Below are positions 44,681 through 54,816 of a DNA stretch of 64,000 nt, piece after piece. Under the pieces are notes generated by a model that worked only from the letters and a program-made list of their open reading frames with translations, had not been told where the DNA came from and did no database searches. Source of the DNA: Pseudomonas fragi (lineage in GTDB: Bacteria; Pseudomonadota; Gammaproteobacteria; Pseudomonadales; Pseudomonadaceae); contig NZ_NQKQ01000017.1 of assembly GCF_002269505.1 (NCBI RefSeq), positions 45,452-109,451 of the forward strand. The letters are read 5' to 3'. The translations under genes were made by a program, and so were the position numbers. Within the stretch, counting starts at the first letter, position 1, and every line of letters starts with the position of its first letter.

Positions 44681-45331
44681 ATGACGCAAACGCCGAACGC
44701 CACCAGTCAGATCCAGTTGCTAGACAGTGGCTATTCAAGAGAAGCGCGTTCCTTGCTGTATCAGGCCTATCGCCATGAGCCGACATTCCGTTTTCTGTTC
44801 AACGCCGAGCGCAGCGGTTACGAACAACGGGTTCGCGCGACGGTGCGGGAGCTGGTCAGGCAGCATTTTTTTCAGGATTTGCCGGCACTGGGTTTGCTGG
44901 TCAATGACCGTCTGGTGGGCATTGCCCTGATTGCCCCGCCGCAGCGGCGGCTGGGGATTACCGAAAGCTGGGCCTGGCAGCTGCGCATGGTGCTCAGCGC
45001 CGGGCTGAACTGCACGCGGCGCTATCTGGCCTATCACCAGGCAGTGCAGGCCTGCGTGCCGGGAGATGCCGTGCACATGCTGCCGTTGCTGGGTATTCAT
45101 CCCGAATTTCAGGGGTTGCATTACGGCGAACAGTTGCTTGAAGCGGTGCATAACTGGTGCGCCGAGGACGAGCATTCCGAAGGTGTAGTGCTCGACACCG
45201 GCAACCCGCATTACCTGGAATTCTACAAGCGCCAGGGCTATGTGGAGATCGGGGAAGTTGCGGTGGGGCCCGTGATAGAACATGTGTTCTTCCATGCCAA
45301 TCCGCAGGTGTCATTTTCAGCGATGTCTTAA
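44681..45331 (+). CDS. GNAT-family N-acetyltransferase
   Basis: This 216-residue protein starts at ATG 44681 with GGGGAG nine bases upstream. The acetyl-CoA site lies in LLGIHPEFQGLHYGEQLLEAVHNW, followed by VVLDTGNPHYLEFYKRQGYVEIGE, a late GNAT motif. An N-terminal helix region (SREARSLLYQAYRHEPTFRFLF) is typical of the branch. The substrate is unknown. tamA follows after 62 bases on the same strand. Confidence 0.87.
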   Translation: MTQTPNATSQIQLLDSGYSREARSLLYQAYRHEPTFRFLFNAERSGYEQRVRATVRELVRQHFFQDLPALGLLVNDRLVGIALIAPPQRRLGITESWAWQLRMVLSAGLNCTRRYLAYHQAVQACVPGDAVHMLPLLGIHPEFQGLHYGEQLLEAVHNWCAEDEHSEGVVLDTGNPHYLEFYKRQGYVEIGEVAVGPVIEHVFFHANPQVSFSAMS

Positions 45332-45393
45332 AGACGAACTTTTGCTCCTTGGCGCACTCTTTGAGCCCCCCAGCCCGTGATAGCATCCGCGCT

Positions 45394-47121
45394 ATGAAGT
45401 TCCCAGGAAGATTTACCAGTGGTGTTGTCCTGCTGCTCAGCAGTTTTGCGGCGTTTGCCCAAAGCGAGTTGGTGGTCAAGGTCAAACCGGCAAACGACGC
45501 CCTCAAGGCCAACGTGGAAGGCTATATAGGCAGCCTCGGCGATCGTGACGAGAAAGCGCTTTTGCGTTTTCAGCGTGGCGCGCAGGAGCAGGCCTTAAAG
45601 GCTTCCCAGGCCTTGGGTTACTACCAGCCCTCCATAGAAACCGAGGTCAAGCCCGGCGATCCGCCGCGTCTGGTGTTGAGTATTGATCCCGGCGAGCCGG
45701 TGCATCTGCGCAACGTCAACGTGCGTGTCGAAGGCCCGGCTGCTTCGCTCAAGGCCTTCCAGATACCGGCCAGCGATGATCTCAAACCCGGCGCGGTGCT
45801 CAATCAGGGCAATTACGAAGACGCCAAGCGTCTGATCCAGAACCGTGCCCTGCGTTACGGTTTTTTCAACGGTAAATTCACTCAGCACGAACTGCTGGTC
45901 GACCCTAAAGGCGGGTATGCCGATATCAATCTGGTCTACGAAAGCGGGCCGCGTTTTTTGCTTGGCAAAGTCAGTTTTGCCGGCGATGCCCCTTTTGATC
46001 AGACCTTGCTGCAACGCATGGTGCCGTTTACCCCGAATACCCCTTATGACTCGGAGCTGGTCGCCGAGCTCAATCAGAATCTGCAAAGCAGTGGCTACTT
46101 TGAGGTAGTGCGCGTCGATGCCGCGCCGAGTACTGCGGTGGGGCAGGTGATCCCGGTCGACATTGACCTGGAAACCCGCAAGCCGCGCACCATGACCCTG
46201 GGCCTGGGTTACTCGACCGATACCGGTGCCCGCGGCAAGGCCAGCTGGATGCGCCACTGGGGCAACCCGCGCGGCGACAGCTACGGCTTTGAATCGGAGA
46301 TCTCCCAGCCCAAGCAAAACGTCGGTGCCTGGTATGACATCCCGCTGGATCCGCCGCTCACCGACAAGCTGCGTCTTGCCGCCGGTTATCAAAACGAAGA
46401 AATCGCCAACACCGATACCTTGAGCAAGCTGCTCACGGTCGGCCCGGAGTGGCACAGCAAGCTGGACAACGGCTGGACGCGCGTTGTCTCGCTCAAATGG
46501 CAGCACGAAGAATACCGTCTGGGCGATGACTCGGGCCTGAGTACCCTGCTGATGCCGGGCGTCAGTTATTCGGTATTGCGCAGCGACAACCGTATTGACC
46601 CCAGTCACGGCTACAGCGTGACCACGGATATGCAAGTAGCCAAGCAAGGGCTGATGTCCGATACCAACCTGCTGCATGGCGATGTGCAGTTCAAAGCGTT
46701 GACCACCCTGTGGGAAAAACACCGCTTTTTGGGCCGTATCCAGTTTGGCGGCAGTGCCACCAATGGCTACAAGTCGATTCCGCCGTCATTGCGTTATTTC
46801 GCCGGTGGTGACCAGAGCGTGCGCGGGTACGACTACCAGACCCTGTCGCCGAAAAACTCCGACGGTGATCGTATCGGCGGGCGCTATATGCTCGCCGGCA
46901 GCCTGGAGTATCAATATCAGTTCGCAGAAAAATGGCGCTGGGCGACGTTTGTCGATCAGGGCAACGCGTTCAACACACTGGACTTCCCGAGTTTGAAAAC
47001 CGGGGTCGGCGTGGGTATCCGCTGGATCTCGCCGGTTGGCCCGATACGTCTGGATCTGGCCCATGCGCTGGATGACGACGGCGGTGTCCGTTTGCACTTT
47101 TCGATGGGGCCAGAACTGTGA
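45394..47121 (+). CDS. tamA: Outer-membrane assembly factor TamA
   Basis: TamA is an Omp85-family outer-membrane protein that with TamB supports insertion of certain outer-membrane proteins and lipid traffic. The 575-residue product starts at ATG 45394 with a signal peptide (to AAFA). Three POTRA domains (about 20-265) precede a 16-strand barrel that includes RYFAGGDQSVRGYDYQTLSPKN, the lid-lock motif, and ends FSMGPEL. A much longer open frame upstream is not coding. Confidence 0.95.
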   Translation: MKFPGRFTSGVVLLLSSFAAFAQSELVVKVKPANDALKANVEGYIGSLGDRDEKALLRFQRGAQEQALKASQALGYYQPSIETEVKPGDPPRLVLSIDPGEPVHLRNVNVRVEGPAASLKAFQIPASDDLKPGAVLNQGNYEDAKRLIQNRALRYGFFNGKFTQHELLVDPKGGYADINLVYESGPRFLLGKVSFAGDAPFDQTLLQRMVPFTPNTPYDSELVAELNQNLQSSGYFEVVRVDAAPSTAVGQVIPVDIDLETRKPRTMTLGLGYSTDTGARGKASWMRHWGNPRGDSYGFESEISQPKQNVGAWYDIPLDPPLTDKLRLAAGYQNEEIANTDTLSKLLTVGPEWHSKLDNGWTRVVSLKWQHEEYRLGDDSGLSTLLMPGVSYSVLRSDNRIDPSHGYSVTTDMQVAKQGLMSDTNLLHGDVQFKALTTLWEKHRFLGRIQFGGSATNGYKSIPPSLRYFAGGDQSVRGYDYQTLSPKNSDGDRIGGRYMLAGSLEYQYQFAEKWRWATFVDQGNAFNTLDFPSLKTGVGVGIRWISPVGPIRLDLAHALDDDGGVRLHFSMGPEL

Positions 47122-50100
47122 TTCGTGGTTTGAAAATAGCCGGGCTGGTACTGCTGGCATTGCTGCTGCTGGTGGTTGCCAGCGTAGCCGTGATTCTGGG
47201 TACGCAAGCTGGCAGCCGCTGGGTGCTGGGGCAAGTGCCGGGGCTGCAGGTTGATAATTTTGCCGGGCGCCTGGGCGGCCAGTGGGGCGCTGATCATTTG
47301 TTGTGGGAGCAGGGCAGCAGTCGGGTGGAGGTAAGCCGGCCGATTTTCGCCTGGTCACCGGGCTGCCTGACGCGCATGACGTTGTGTATCGATCAATTGC
47401 AGGCCGAGCAGATCAGCCTGCAGTTCCCGCCAAGCGAAGACAGCAGCAGCGGGCCTGTCAGCCTGCCGGAGCTGAAGTTGCCGTTGGCGATTGAAGTGGG
47501 CGTGGTCAAGGTCGGCAATGTGCTGTTCAACGGCATCGAGCAGCTCAAGGGCATGCAGATGTCGGCGCAGTGGACGGCCAAGGGCTTGCAGATCGACTCG
47601 GTGCAGGTCGAGCGCGAAGACCTCAATGTTGAACTGTCCGGCCTGCTGCAACCCAATGGCGACTGGCCGCTGACCTTGCAAGGCAACGTCAGCCTGCCAG
47701 CTCCGGATGGCAAACCCCTGGCGATCGCGCTCAAGGTAGATGGCAATTTACGAACTACCCTGAACCTGGCAGCCGACACCACGGGTTACATCAATGCGCA
47801 CCTGACGGGCGAACTTCAGCCTTTGGCCGACAACTTGCCGGCGCAATTGAAAATTACCGCCGAACCGTTCAAGGCCAGCCCCGATCTGCCGGACACCCTG
47901 GTGCTCAATCAGCTCCTGCTGACGGCCAAGGGCGATCTTAAAGACGGTTATGAATTGAATGGCAGTGCCACATTGCCAGCGGAACAAGAGCCGGTGAACC
48001 TGCTGCTCAAAGGCCGTGTGGACGCCAAGGGCGCGCAGATCGCCGCGCTGGATCTGACGGCCAATCCCCAAAAGCGTCTGAAACTGTCGGGGCAAGTGGA
48101 CTGGCATGAAGGCTTGAGTGCCGAAGCCAAAATCGACTGGCTGGAATTTCCCTGGCACAACCTCTATCCGCTGATCGACAAGCCGGATGTGGATTTGCGC
48201 ACGTTTGTGGGTGAAGTGTCCTATCGCGACGGTAACTATCTGGGCAACTTCAAGGCGGATCTCGATGGCCCGGCGGGCAAGTTCAGCCTCAACAGCCCGT
48301 TCAGCGGTGACCTTGGCAAGATATTTCTGCCGCAGTTGAAACTGGTGGCCGGGCAGGGCAAGGCCGAAGGTCACGTCAATGTGCAGTTCGCCGATGGCGT
48401 GGTCTGGGACACGGCGCTGGACTTGAGCGCGCTCAACCCGGCGTACTGGGTGGCCGAGTTACCGGGTACGCTGGCAGGCCCTTTGCGCAGCAAGGGCTCG
48501 TTCAAAAATGAGCGCCTGGAACTGGATGCCAACCTCGACCTCAAGGGCCGTTTGCGTGGCCTGCCCGCCGTGCTGCAAGCCAAGGCCAGTGGTGCGGGTG
48601 AAGCCTGGACGGTCAGTGCACTGGATATTCGCCTGGGCGATAACCGCATCAATGGCACCGCCAGTTTGCAGGAGCAAATCAAGGCCCGGCTTGATCTCAA
48701 TGTGCCGCGCCTGGGGCAGCTCTGGCCTGAACTGCGCGGTCAGCTCAAAGGCAGTGTCGATCTGGGTGGAACGCTCAAGGCACCGCAAGGCAAAGTGGCG
48801 CTCAATGGCCAGCAATTGGCATTTGCCGACAATCATCTGCAAAACCTGACCCTGGATGCCAGCCTCGACCGCAATCAGCGCGGCCGCATCGATCTAAAGG
48901 GCAGCGGCATCCGCGCGGGTGACACGCAGTTGGGTGTACTGACTGCCAACGGCAGTGGTGATATCAAGCGCCAGCAGCTCAAACTGGATTTGCAAGGGCC
49001 CATGTTGCAACTGGCTTTGGCTCTGGATGGCGGCCTGGACAAGGACAACTGGCGCGGGCGACTGGTCAGTGGTGACGTCAAGGCCGGCGGCCAGGCCTGG
49101 GTGCTGCAAAACCCGGCGCGTCTGGAGCGGCTGGCCGATGGCCGGCTTAACCTGGGGGCGCAGTGCTGGCTCTCCGGCCCGGCGAGTTTGTGCAGCGAAG
49201 AGCAGCGCCTGGTGCCGGACCCGAAACTGCGTTTGCACCTTAAACAGTTCCCCCTCGACAGCCTGGCCGAGTGGTTTCCCAAGGACTTCCAGTGGCAGGG
49301 CCAGCTCAATGCTGACCTGACTCTGGACTTGCCTGCCAGCGGGCCCAAGGGCCAGGTCGTGGTGGATGCCAGTGGCGGAACGTTGCGCTTCAGAGACAAA
49401 GGTCAGTGGCTGGACTTCCCGTATCAAGCGTTCAAGCTGACCAGCAACCTGACCCCTAACCGGGTTGAATCGCGCCTTGATTTCGATGGTGGCAAGCTGG
49501 GGCAGTTGATGCTGGCAGCGCGGATCAATCCGCTGCCCAAGAGCAAGCCCGTTACCGGTGAATTCCGCCTTACCGGGCTGGATGTGTCGATGATTCGTCC
49601 GTTCGCGCCGATGGTGGAAAAACTCACCGGCCAGCTCAACGGCTCCGGCACGATCTCGGGTGCTTTGCTGTCGCCCCATGTCAACGGCAATGTGGCGCTG
49701 ACCGGCGGCGAGATTTCGGGGCCGGAGTTGCCGACCAACTTTGAAAATGTGCAGCTTACGCTGGCCATCAACGGTGAAACGGCGCTGATCAATGGCGGCT
49801 GGACCAGTGGTCAAAAAGGCCAGGGCAGCGTCAGCGGCAATGTGGCCTGGGGCCAGGCGGTGGCGGTCAATGTGCTGGTCAAGGGCAACAATCTGCCGGT
49901 GACGGTCGAGCCCTATGCCAAGCTGGAAGTCGCTCCAGACCTGAAAATTTCCCTCAACCCCGACAACACGCTGTTGATCGCCGGGACGGTGAACGTGCCC
50001 AAAGGCGAAATCGTGGTGCGCGAATTGCCGCCCTCGACGGTCAAGGTCTCGGATGACACGGTTATCGTGGGCCAGCAGGCGGCGGACGAAGCACCGCCGA

Positions 50101-50792
50101 TGCAGGTCGACATGGATATCACCGTGGTGGTGGGGCAGGAGTTGCTGACGTTCTCGGGCTTTGGTCTGAACGCCGACCTGGCGGGGCAGGTCCATATTGG
50201 CAACAACATGGACACCCGTGGCGAGCTGCGCCTGAATAATGGCCGCTACCGTGCCTATGGCCAGAAGCTGACCATTCGCCGGGCACGCTTGTTGTTTGCC
50301 GGGCCGATAGACCAGCCGTATCTGGACATAGAAGCCGTGCGCCAGACCGATGATGTGATTGCCGGGATTCGCCTGACAGGCAGTGCGGAACAGCCCACCA
50401 CGCAAATCTTCTCGGAGCCGGCCATGAGTCAGGAGCAGGCGTTGTCCTACCTGATTCTTGGGCGTCCGCTGACGGGCACCGGGGAAGATGAAAACCTGTT
50501 GGCACAGGCAGCCTTGGGTCTGGGCTTGATGGGCAGCTCGGGGATTACCACCAGCCTGGCCAACCACCTGGGGCTCAAGGACTTTGAACTGGATACTGAA
50601 GGCACTGGCAACAGCACGGCGGTGGTCGCCAGCGGCAAGATCAACGAGCGGCTGAGCGTGCGTTACGGCGTGGGTGTGTTTGAACCTGCCAGCACCATTG
50701 CCCTGCGCTACAAGCTGAGCAAGCGCGTGTATGTAGAAGTGGCCAGCGGCTTTGCGAGCTCGCTGGATATCTTCTACAAACGGGATTTCTGA
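47118..50792 (+). CDS. tamB: Translocation and assembly module subunit TamB
   Basis: TamB is a large inner-membrane-anchored protein of repeated beta structure that spans the periplasm to TamA. The 1224-residue protein has an N-terminal anchor (IAGLVLLALLLLVVASVAVIL) and the C-terminal DUF490 domain: VRELPPSTVKVSDD, FSGFGLNADLAGQVHIG, SEPAMSQEQALSYLILGRPL, LGLGLMGSSGI and RYGVGVFEPASTIALRYKLSKRVYVE. The start GTG overlaps the tamA stop (GTGA), so the two are coupled. Confidence 0.95.
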   Translation: MIRGLKIAGLVLLALLLLVVASVAVILGTQAGSRWVLGQVPGLQVDNFAGRLGGQWGADHLLWEQGSSRVEVSRPIFAWSPGCLTRMTLCIDQLQAEQISLQFPPSEDSSSGPVSLPELKLPLAIEVGVVKVGNVLFNGIEQLKGMQMSAQWTAKGLQIDSVQVEREDLNVELSGLLQPNGDWPLTLQGNVSLPAPDGKPLAIALKVDGNLRTTLNLAADTTGYINAHLTGELQPLADNLPAQLKITAEPFKASPDLPDTLVLNQLLLTAKGDLKDGYELNGSATLPAEQEPVNLLLKGRVDAKGAQIAALDLTANPQKRLKLSGQVDWHEGLSAEAKIDWLEFPWHNLYPLIDKPDVDLRTFVGEVSYRDGNYLGNFKADLDGPAGKFSLNSPFSGDLGKIFLPQLKLVAGQGKAEGHVNVQFADGVVWDTALDLSALNPAYWVAELPGTLAGPLRSKGSFKNERLELDANLDLKGRLRGLPAVLQAKASGAGEAWTVSALDIRLGDNRINGTASLQEQIKARLDLNVPRLGQLWPELRGQLKGSVDLGGTLKAPQGKVALNGQQLAFADNHLQNLTLDASLDRNQRGRIDLKGSGIRAGDTQLGVLTANGSGDIKRQQLKLDLQGPMLQLALALDGGLDKDNWRGRLVSGDVKAGGQAWVLQNPARLERLADGRLNLGAQCWLSGPASLCSEEQRLVPDPKLRLHLKQFPLDSLAEWFPKDFQWQGQLNADLTLDLPASGPKGQVVVDASGGTLRFRDKGQWLDFPYQAFKLTSNLTPNRVESRLDFDGGKLGQLMLAARINPLPKSKPVTGEFRLTGLDVSMIRPFAPMVEKLTGQLNGSGTISGALLSPHVNGNVALTGGEISGPELPTNFENVQLTLAINGETALINGGWTSGQKGQGSVSGNVAWGQAVAVNVLVKGNNLPVTVEPYAKLEVAPDLKISLNPDNTLLIAGTVNVPKGEIVVRELPPSTVKVSDDTVIVGQQAADEAPPMQVDMDITVVVGQELLTFSGFGLNADLAGQVHIGNNMDTRGELRLNNGRYRAYGQKLTIRRARLLFAGPIDQPYLDIEAVRQTDDVIAGIRLTGSAEQPTTQIFSEPAMSQEQALSYLILGRPLTGTGEDENLLAQAALGLGLMGSSGITTSLANHLGLKDFELDTEGTGNSTAVVASGKINERLSVRYGVGVFEPASTIALRYKLSKRVYVEVASGFASSLDIFYKRDF

Positions 50793-50815
50793 CGTGCTGT
50801 GAAATGACCTGATGG

Positions 50816-50885
50816 TGTAGGAGCGAGCCTGCTCGCGAAACAGACGACGCGGTTTGCCTGTATCGCGAGAGGCTCGCTCCTACAG
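50816..50885. repeat. REP element, family B (partly eroded right arm)
   Basis: Left arm TGTAGGAGCGAGCCTGCTCGCGA, right arm TCGCGAGAGGCTCGCTCCTACA (three bases lost from the arm). It lies between convergent tamB and the aldo/keto reductase. Confidence 0.85.
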
Positions 50886-50908
50886 GATAGGGTAAAGGAA
50901 GTGCAGTC

Positions 50909-51904
50909 TCAGAGTGTGAGCTGCTTCATCGTCGCTTCGGCATAGCGCAACCCGGCCACGGCGCTGGCCGGGAAAATGGCTTGCAGTGCGGCCAGCTCGC
51001 TGGCGCTCAGTTTGACCTCCAGCGCATCCACATTCTCTTCCAGATACTTGCGTTGCTTGGTGCCCGGGATCGGGATCAAGTGATCGCCCTGTGCCAGTAC
51101 CCAGGCCAGCGCCAGTTGCCCGGCCGTCACGCCTTTTTCAGCGGCCAGTGTTTGCACTTGCTCGACCAGCAGCAGGTTTTTGCCGAAGTTCTCACCTTGA
51201 AAACGCGGGCTGAAACGGCGGAAGTCATCGATGGCAAAGTCGTCCGCTGATTTCAGTGCCCCGGTCAAAAACCCACGCCCCAGCGGGCTGTAGGGTACAA
51301 AGGCAACCCCCAGGCGGCGGCAAGCCTCAAGGCAGCCATTGCTCTCCTGGTCGCGGCTCCACAGCGAATATTCACTTTGCAGCGCGCTGATCGGGTGCAC
51401 CTTGTGCGCACGCTCGAGGGTGGCCGCCGACGCTTCGCTCAGGCCCAGATAACGTACCTTGCCCGCCCTGACTAGCTCCGCCATCGCACCGACTGTTTCT
51501 TCAATCGGCACGTTCGGGTCCATACGGTGTTGGTAGTACAGGTCGAGCGTCTCAACCCCCAGGCGCTTGAGGCTGCCGTCGATGGCCTGGTGGATGTAGT
51601 CGGGGCGACCATTGATGCCGCGAAAGGCCGGGTTGGCCGGGTCACGCACGATGCCGAATTTGCTGGCGAGAAATACCTGGTCGCGTTTACCGCGAATCGC
51701 TTCGCCGATCAGTTGTTCGTTGCTGTGCGGGCCGTAGATATCGGCAGTGTCGAGCAGGTTGATACCCAGTTCCAGCGCATGGTGCAGGGTGGCCACGGCC
51801 TCGCGGGTATCGCTGCCGGTGGTATAGAAGTCGGTCATGCCCATGCAGCCCAGACCGATAGCGCTGACCTGCGGACCGTTTTGACCCAGTTGGCGAGTGT
51901 GCAT
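50909..51904 (-). CDS. Aldo/keto reductase (YakC/AKR13-like)
   Basis: The 331-residue NADP-dependent oxidoreductase begins [24 protein letters not shown] and carries the catalytic region [24 protein letters not shown] (Asp and Tyr), [14 protein letters not shown], and the C-terminal [19 protein letters not shown] cofactor segment. It reduces aldehydes or ketones; the real substrate is unknown. It is divergent from the LysR regulator at 52014, which probably controls it. Confidence 0.92.
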   Translation of the reverse strand: MHTRQLGQNGPQVSAIGLGCMGMTDFYTTGSDTREAVATLHHALELGINLLDTADIYGPHSNEQLIGEAIRGKRDQVFLASKFGIVRDPANPAFRGINGRPDYIHQAIDGSLKRLGVETLDLYYQHRMDPNVPIEETVGAMAELVRAGKVRYLGLSEASAATLERAHKVHPISALQSEYSLWSRDQESNGCLEACRRLGVAFVPYSPLGRGFLTGALKSADDFAIDDFRRFSPRFQGENFGKNLLLVEQVQTLAAEKGVTAGQLALAWVLAQGDHLIPIPGTKQRKYLEENVDALEVKLSASELAALQAIFPASAVAGLRYAEATMKQLTL

Positions 51905-52013
51905 GTGATGTGCTCCTGAAGGGGGGGTAGGGCTATTCTTAATCTCGACAGCGGCAAGATAAACCGGGTAAAAGCACCATCACTGTTCGTATTTTCTAAA
52001 TAATGGAGGGGGT

Positions 52014-52931
52014 ATGGACCGTTTCAACGCGATGCTGGTCTTCACTCGCATCGTTGAATTGGGCGGCTTTGCCAAGGCTGCCGACAGCCTGCAAATGCCT
52101 CGTGCCTCAGTGACGGTGCTGATCAAACAACTGGAAGCACACCTGGGTGTGCAACTGCTGCACCGCACCACGCGCCAGGTCAGCCCGACCCTGGACGGCG
52201 TCGCGTATTACCAGCGTTGCGTCATCCTGCTGGCGGATCTGGAGGAGGCCGAAGGGCTGTTTCGCAGCAGCCAGCCCAAGGGCATGTTGCGGGTCGAAAT
52301 GCCTGCTGCCGTGGGGCGTCTGGTGGTGTTGCCGGCGTTGCCGGAATTCACCGACCGCTACCCGCAGATCGAGCTGGAAGTTGGCCTCAACGATCGCCCG
52401 GTCGATCTGATTCGTGAAGGTGTGGACTGCGTGATTCGCGGTGGCCTGACCATGGACGATTCGCTGGTGGCACGACCGCTGGTGCAGATGGATCAGGTGA
52501 CGTGTGCCAGCCCCGCGTATTTGCTCGCCCACGGCGTGCCGCAATCGCTCGACGACCTGAGCGGGCATCAGGTGGTGGAGTATTTTTCCAGCGTGTCGGG
52601 CAAGCGCTACGGGCTGGAATTCCAGGTGGGTGACCAGGTGCGTTTGCCCGACTTGCCCAAACGCCTTGCGGTCAACAGTGCAGAGGGGTATCTGGCGGCG
52701 TGTGTGGCGGGGTACGGGTTGGTGCAAACGCCGCATTACCATGTTGCGCAACTGCTGCGTGAGGGGCGTTTGCAAGAAGTGCTGAGTGACTGCTTGCCAC
52801 CGCGTCTGGCGCTTACCGCCTTGTACCCGCAACATCGGCAGCTGTCGCCACGGGTGCGGGTGTTTGTGGATTGGTTGGTGGACCTTTGCGCACGCCCCGC
52901 AAGCGGGTTTCGTCGACCTTTGGGCAGCTAA
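52014..52931 (+). CDS. LysR-family regulator
   Basis: The 305-residue protein has a LysR helix-turn-helix (FNAMLVFTRIVELGGFAKAADSLQMPRASVTVLIKQLEAHLGVQLLHRTTRQV) and a CrgA-like effector domain (VDLIREGVDCVIRGGLTMDDSLVARPL). GGAGGGGG lies 5 bases before its ATG. It is divergent from the aldo/keto reductase gene with 109 bases between the starts, the normal target arrangement. Confidence 0.92.
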   Translation: MDRFNAMLVFTRIVELGGFAKAADSLQMPRASVTVLIKQLEAHLGVQLLHRTTRQVSPTLDGVAYYQRCVILLADLEEAEGLFRSSQPKGMLRVEMPAAVGRLVVLPALPEFTDRYPQIELEVGLNDRPVDLIREGVDCVIRGGLTMDDSLVARPLVQMDQVTCASPAYLLAHGVPQSLDDLSGHQVVEYFSSVSGKRYGLEFQVGDQVRLPDLPKRLAVNSAEGYLAACVAGYGLVQTPHYHVAQLLREGRLQEVLSDCLPPRLALTALYPQHRQLSPRVRVFVDWLVDLCARPASGFRRPLGS

Positions 52932-53041
52932 AAGCTGTTTGCAGTGTAATATGGCCCGCGGTTCAAGGCGGGCCAGCTCGCCATCTCGAAATATTGACTA
53001 CATTTTTCGAAATGTTTTTGCCTTACTTTCAGGAACAGGTT

Positions 53042-53230
53042 ATGACCCCTTCGCAGCGCTTGAAATACTCGATTTTGATTTCACTGGTGGTTCTTGGAAT
53101 CATGTTTGGTCTTTCGTACATGCAAAACGCCGGCATGATCACCGAGAAAATGTTCCAGTACATCGCCATCGGCGTGGCCGTGATCGTGGTCGTGATCAAT
53201 GGCGTGATGCGCCGCAAGACCAAGATTTAA
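53042..53230 (+). CDS. Small membrane protein (62 residues) of unknown function
   Basis: The protein has two hydrophobic segments, about 9-25 (SILISLVVLGIMFGLSY) and 39-54 (YIAIGVAVIVVVINGVM), separated by a short polar loop, and a basic C-terminus (RRKTKI). An AGGAACAGG site lies just before ATG 53042. I do not recognise a named family. Its stop overlaps the stop of the convergent gene on the other strand by 4 bases. Confidence 0.75.
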   Translation: MTPSQRLKYSILISLVVLGIMFGLSYMQNAGMITEKMFQYIAIGVAVIVVVINGVMRRKTKI

Positions 53231-53613
53231 GCTTCAATCTTGCCGGTCAGGACGGCTTCAGCCTGTGGATGCAGGCTGTAGCTCTTGTCACTGTTGAGCA
53301 CCACCACACCCTCGCTGCACAAGCGCTTGAGCACCTCGCGCACACTCAGGAACGACAGCGGGATATCCAGCGCCTGCAAGTGGCTGTGCATGCCGCGCAC
53401 CCCCAGCCTGCGATCATTGCCGGCAGCCGTCAGCAGTGCGTCAATGACCTTGAGCCGCACCAGGCTGGTACGCAGCCCGAAACACTTGAGCAAGTGGCGG
53501 ATCCTTTCATTGCCTTGCAAGGGCGCGAGCGCGTCCAGCAGCCCGGGATCGGACTGGAAAGTGGCTTCGCGATGCGGGTTTCTACCATCCGATGGTATTT
53601 GCTGGTTATGCAT
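53227..53613 (-). CDS. Small Fur-like winged-helix protein
   Basis: The 128-residue protein has a winged-helix part similar to the DNA-binding half of Fur/Zur: CFGLRTSLVRLKVIDALLTAA, then MHSHLQALDIPLSFLSVREVLKRLCSEGVVVLNSDKSYSLHP. The metal-binding C-terminal half of a true Fur is absent. In P. aeruginosa I recall a Fur-like protein (PA2384) beside the pyoverdine genes, and this may be its counterpart, since a probable fpvR and pvdRT-opmQ lie downstream. AAGGAG precedes the start by 8 bases. Confidence 0.65.
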   Translation of the reverse strand: MHNQQIPSDGRNPHREATFQSDPGLLDALAPLQGNERIRHLLKCFGLRTSLVRLKVIDALLTAAGNDRRLGVRGMHSHLQALDIPLSFLSVREVLKRLCSEGVVVLNSDKSYSLHPQAEAVLTGKIEA

Positions 53614-53814
53614 GCAAAAAACTCCTTTTCAGAGCCTGATCAGGAAAAGAAAAAAATGCTCTTACTTAACTAGACGAATGAGCGACAGAAATCATGAACA
53701 TTCAAATGTAGAAATTTTGTCGTGAATTCGTCTCAATCGCGTTCGCGACCAGTGTGGGCGGGGGTTGGAGCGATTATTAAATTTTGTTAATGGTCAGGGG
53801 CGTGCCCTGGCCCA

Positions 53815-54816
53815 TTACAGGGCCGGGCGGGTACTCAGTACTGGCCGACCATCGGCGTTGCGGCTCAGATATATTGGCAACACCTTGGGCAGGGAGGTCA
53901 CCAGATGATCGATTTCCCGGGTATTGAACACCCCGCCAATACGCAACTTGCCGGTGGCGCTGTCAGCCAGGGCAAGCGGGGTGTCGAGGTAGCGGTTGAT
54001 GAGGGGCAGGGCGTCGGCCAGTGACAGGTTGTCCAGCACCAGCTTGCCGTTGCGCCAGGCCAGCTCGGAGGTGACGGCCGAGGTCGGGCTGATTTGCGCG
54101 GCGTAATCGCCCGCCTTGTAACGCGCCTGCATGCCCGGCTCCAGCCGCAGTCCGTCGCCACTCAGGCGCTTGTTGCTGGTGACCAGCACCGAGCCCTCGA
54201 GCAGCGTGACCCGCACCTGGTCTTCGTACATCCACACATTGAACTGGGTACCTGTGACGCGAACCTGACCTTCTGCCGCCTGCACCAGAAACGGGTGTGA
54301 CGCATCGTGACTGACCTTGAAAAACGCCTCGCCCTTGCCCAGGGTCACCCGGCGCTGGTCCTTGTAATTGCTGAAGGTCAGTTGGCTGCCCAGGTTGAGT
54401 TCGACCTGGCTGCCATCAGGCAGGGTCACCGTCTTCGCGCTGGCGTCGGCGCTGTAGCGTTCATGGGCATTGGGCAGCCAGCCCAGTTGCCAGCCACTGT
54501 AGGCCGCCACGGGAAGAGCGAGCAGGGTAACGACGGCGGCCACGGCAAAACGCTGCCAGGTGCTGCGACGCGGTGCAGCAGGCAATGCGACCACCCGGGC
54601 TGTAGCAGGGGGCGGGCGTGTCAGATGCTCGCTGACCCCCCAGATCTCCAGCATCGCTTCATATTCCAGCGCGTGCAGGGGGTTGGCATTTAGCCACACA
54701 GCAAAAGCTTCACGTTCCTGGCGGGTGCAGTCGGGTTCGTGCATACGCATGCACCACTGAGCCGCAGCTTCGGTGATGGCATCGTTTTCGGCTTCTGTGA
54801 GGCGTGTTTCACTCAT
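53815..54816 (-). CDS. fpvR: FecR-type transmembrane anti-sigma factor, probable FpvR
   Basis: The 333-residue protein has a cytoplasmic sigma-binding N-terminus (ITEAAAQWCMRMHEPDCTRQEREAFAVWLNANPLHALEYEAM), one membrane helix (about 87-105), a periplasmic FecR domain (TVTLPDGSQVELNLGSQLTF, GEAFFKVSHDASHPFLV, VTGTQFNVW) and a C-terminal secretin/TonB-short-N-like domain. FecR genes normally follow an ECF sigma gene, but none is adjacent. In P. aeruginosa fpvR (331 residues) sits next to pvdRT-opmQ. Here that operon is 5 kb away, so FpvR, controlling PvdS and FpvI, is the best reading. Moderately sure. Confidence 0.75.
   Translation of the reverse strand: MSETRLTEAENDAITEAAAQWCMRMHEPDCTRQEREAFAVWLNANPLHALEYEAMLEIWGVSEHLTRPPPATARVVALPAAPRRSTWQRFAVAAVVTLLALPVAAYSGWQLGWLPNAHERYSADASAKTVTLPDGSQVELNLGSQLTFSNYKDQRRVTLGKGEAFFKVSHDASHPFLVQAAEGQVRVTGTQFNVWMYEDQVRVTLLEGSVLVTSNKRLSGDGLRLEPGMQARYKAGDYAAQISPTSAVTSELAWRNGKLVLDNLSLADALPLINRYLDTPLALADSATGKLRIGGVFNTREIDHLVTSLPKVLPIYLSRNADGRPVLSTRPAL

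Noticed and set aside
48894..50567. Long minus-strand open frame (557 codons) inside tamB
   Set aside because: Antisense to conserved TamB, rich in His, Arg and Gln as expected for a shadow frame; no motif or ribosome site.
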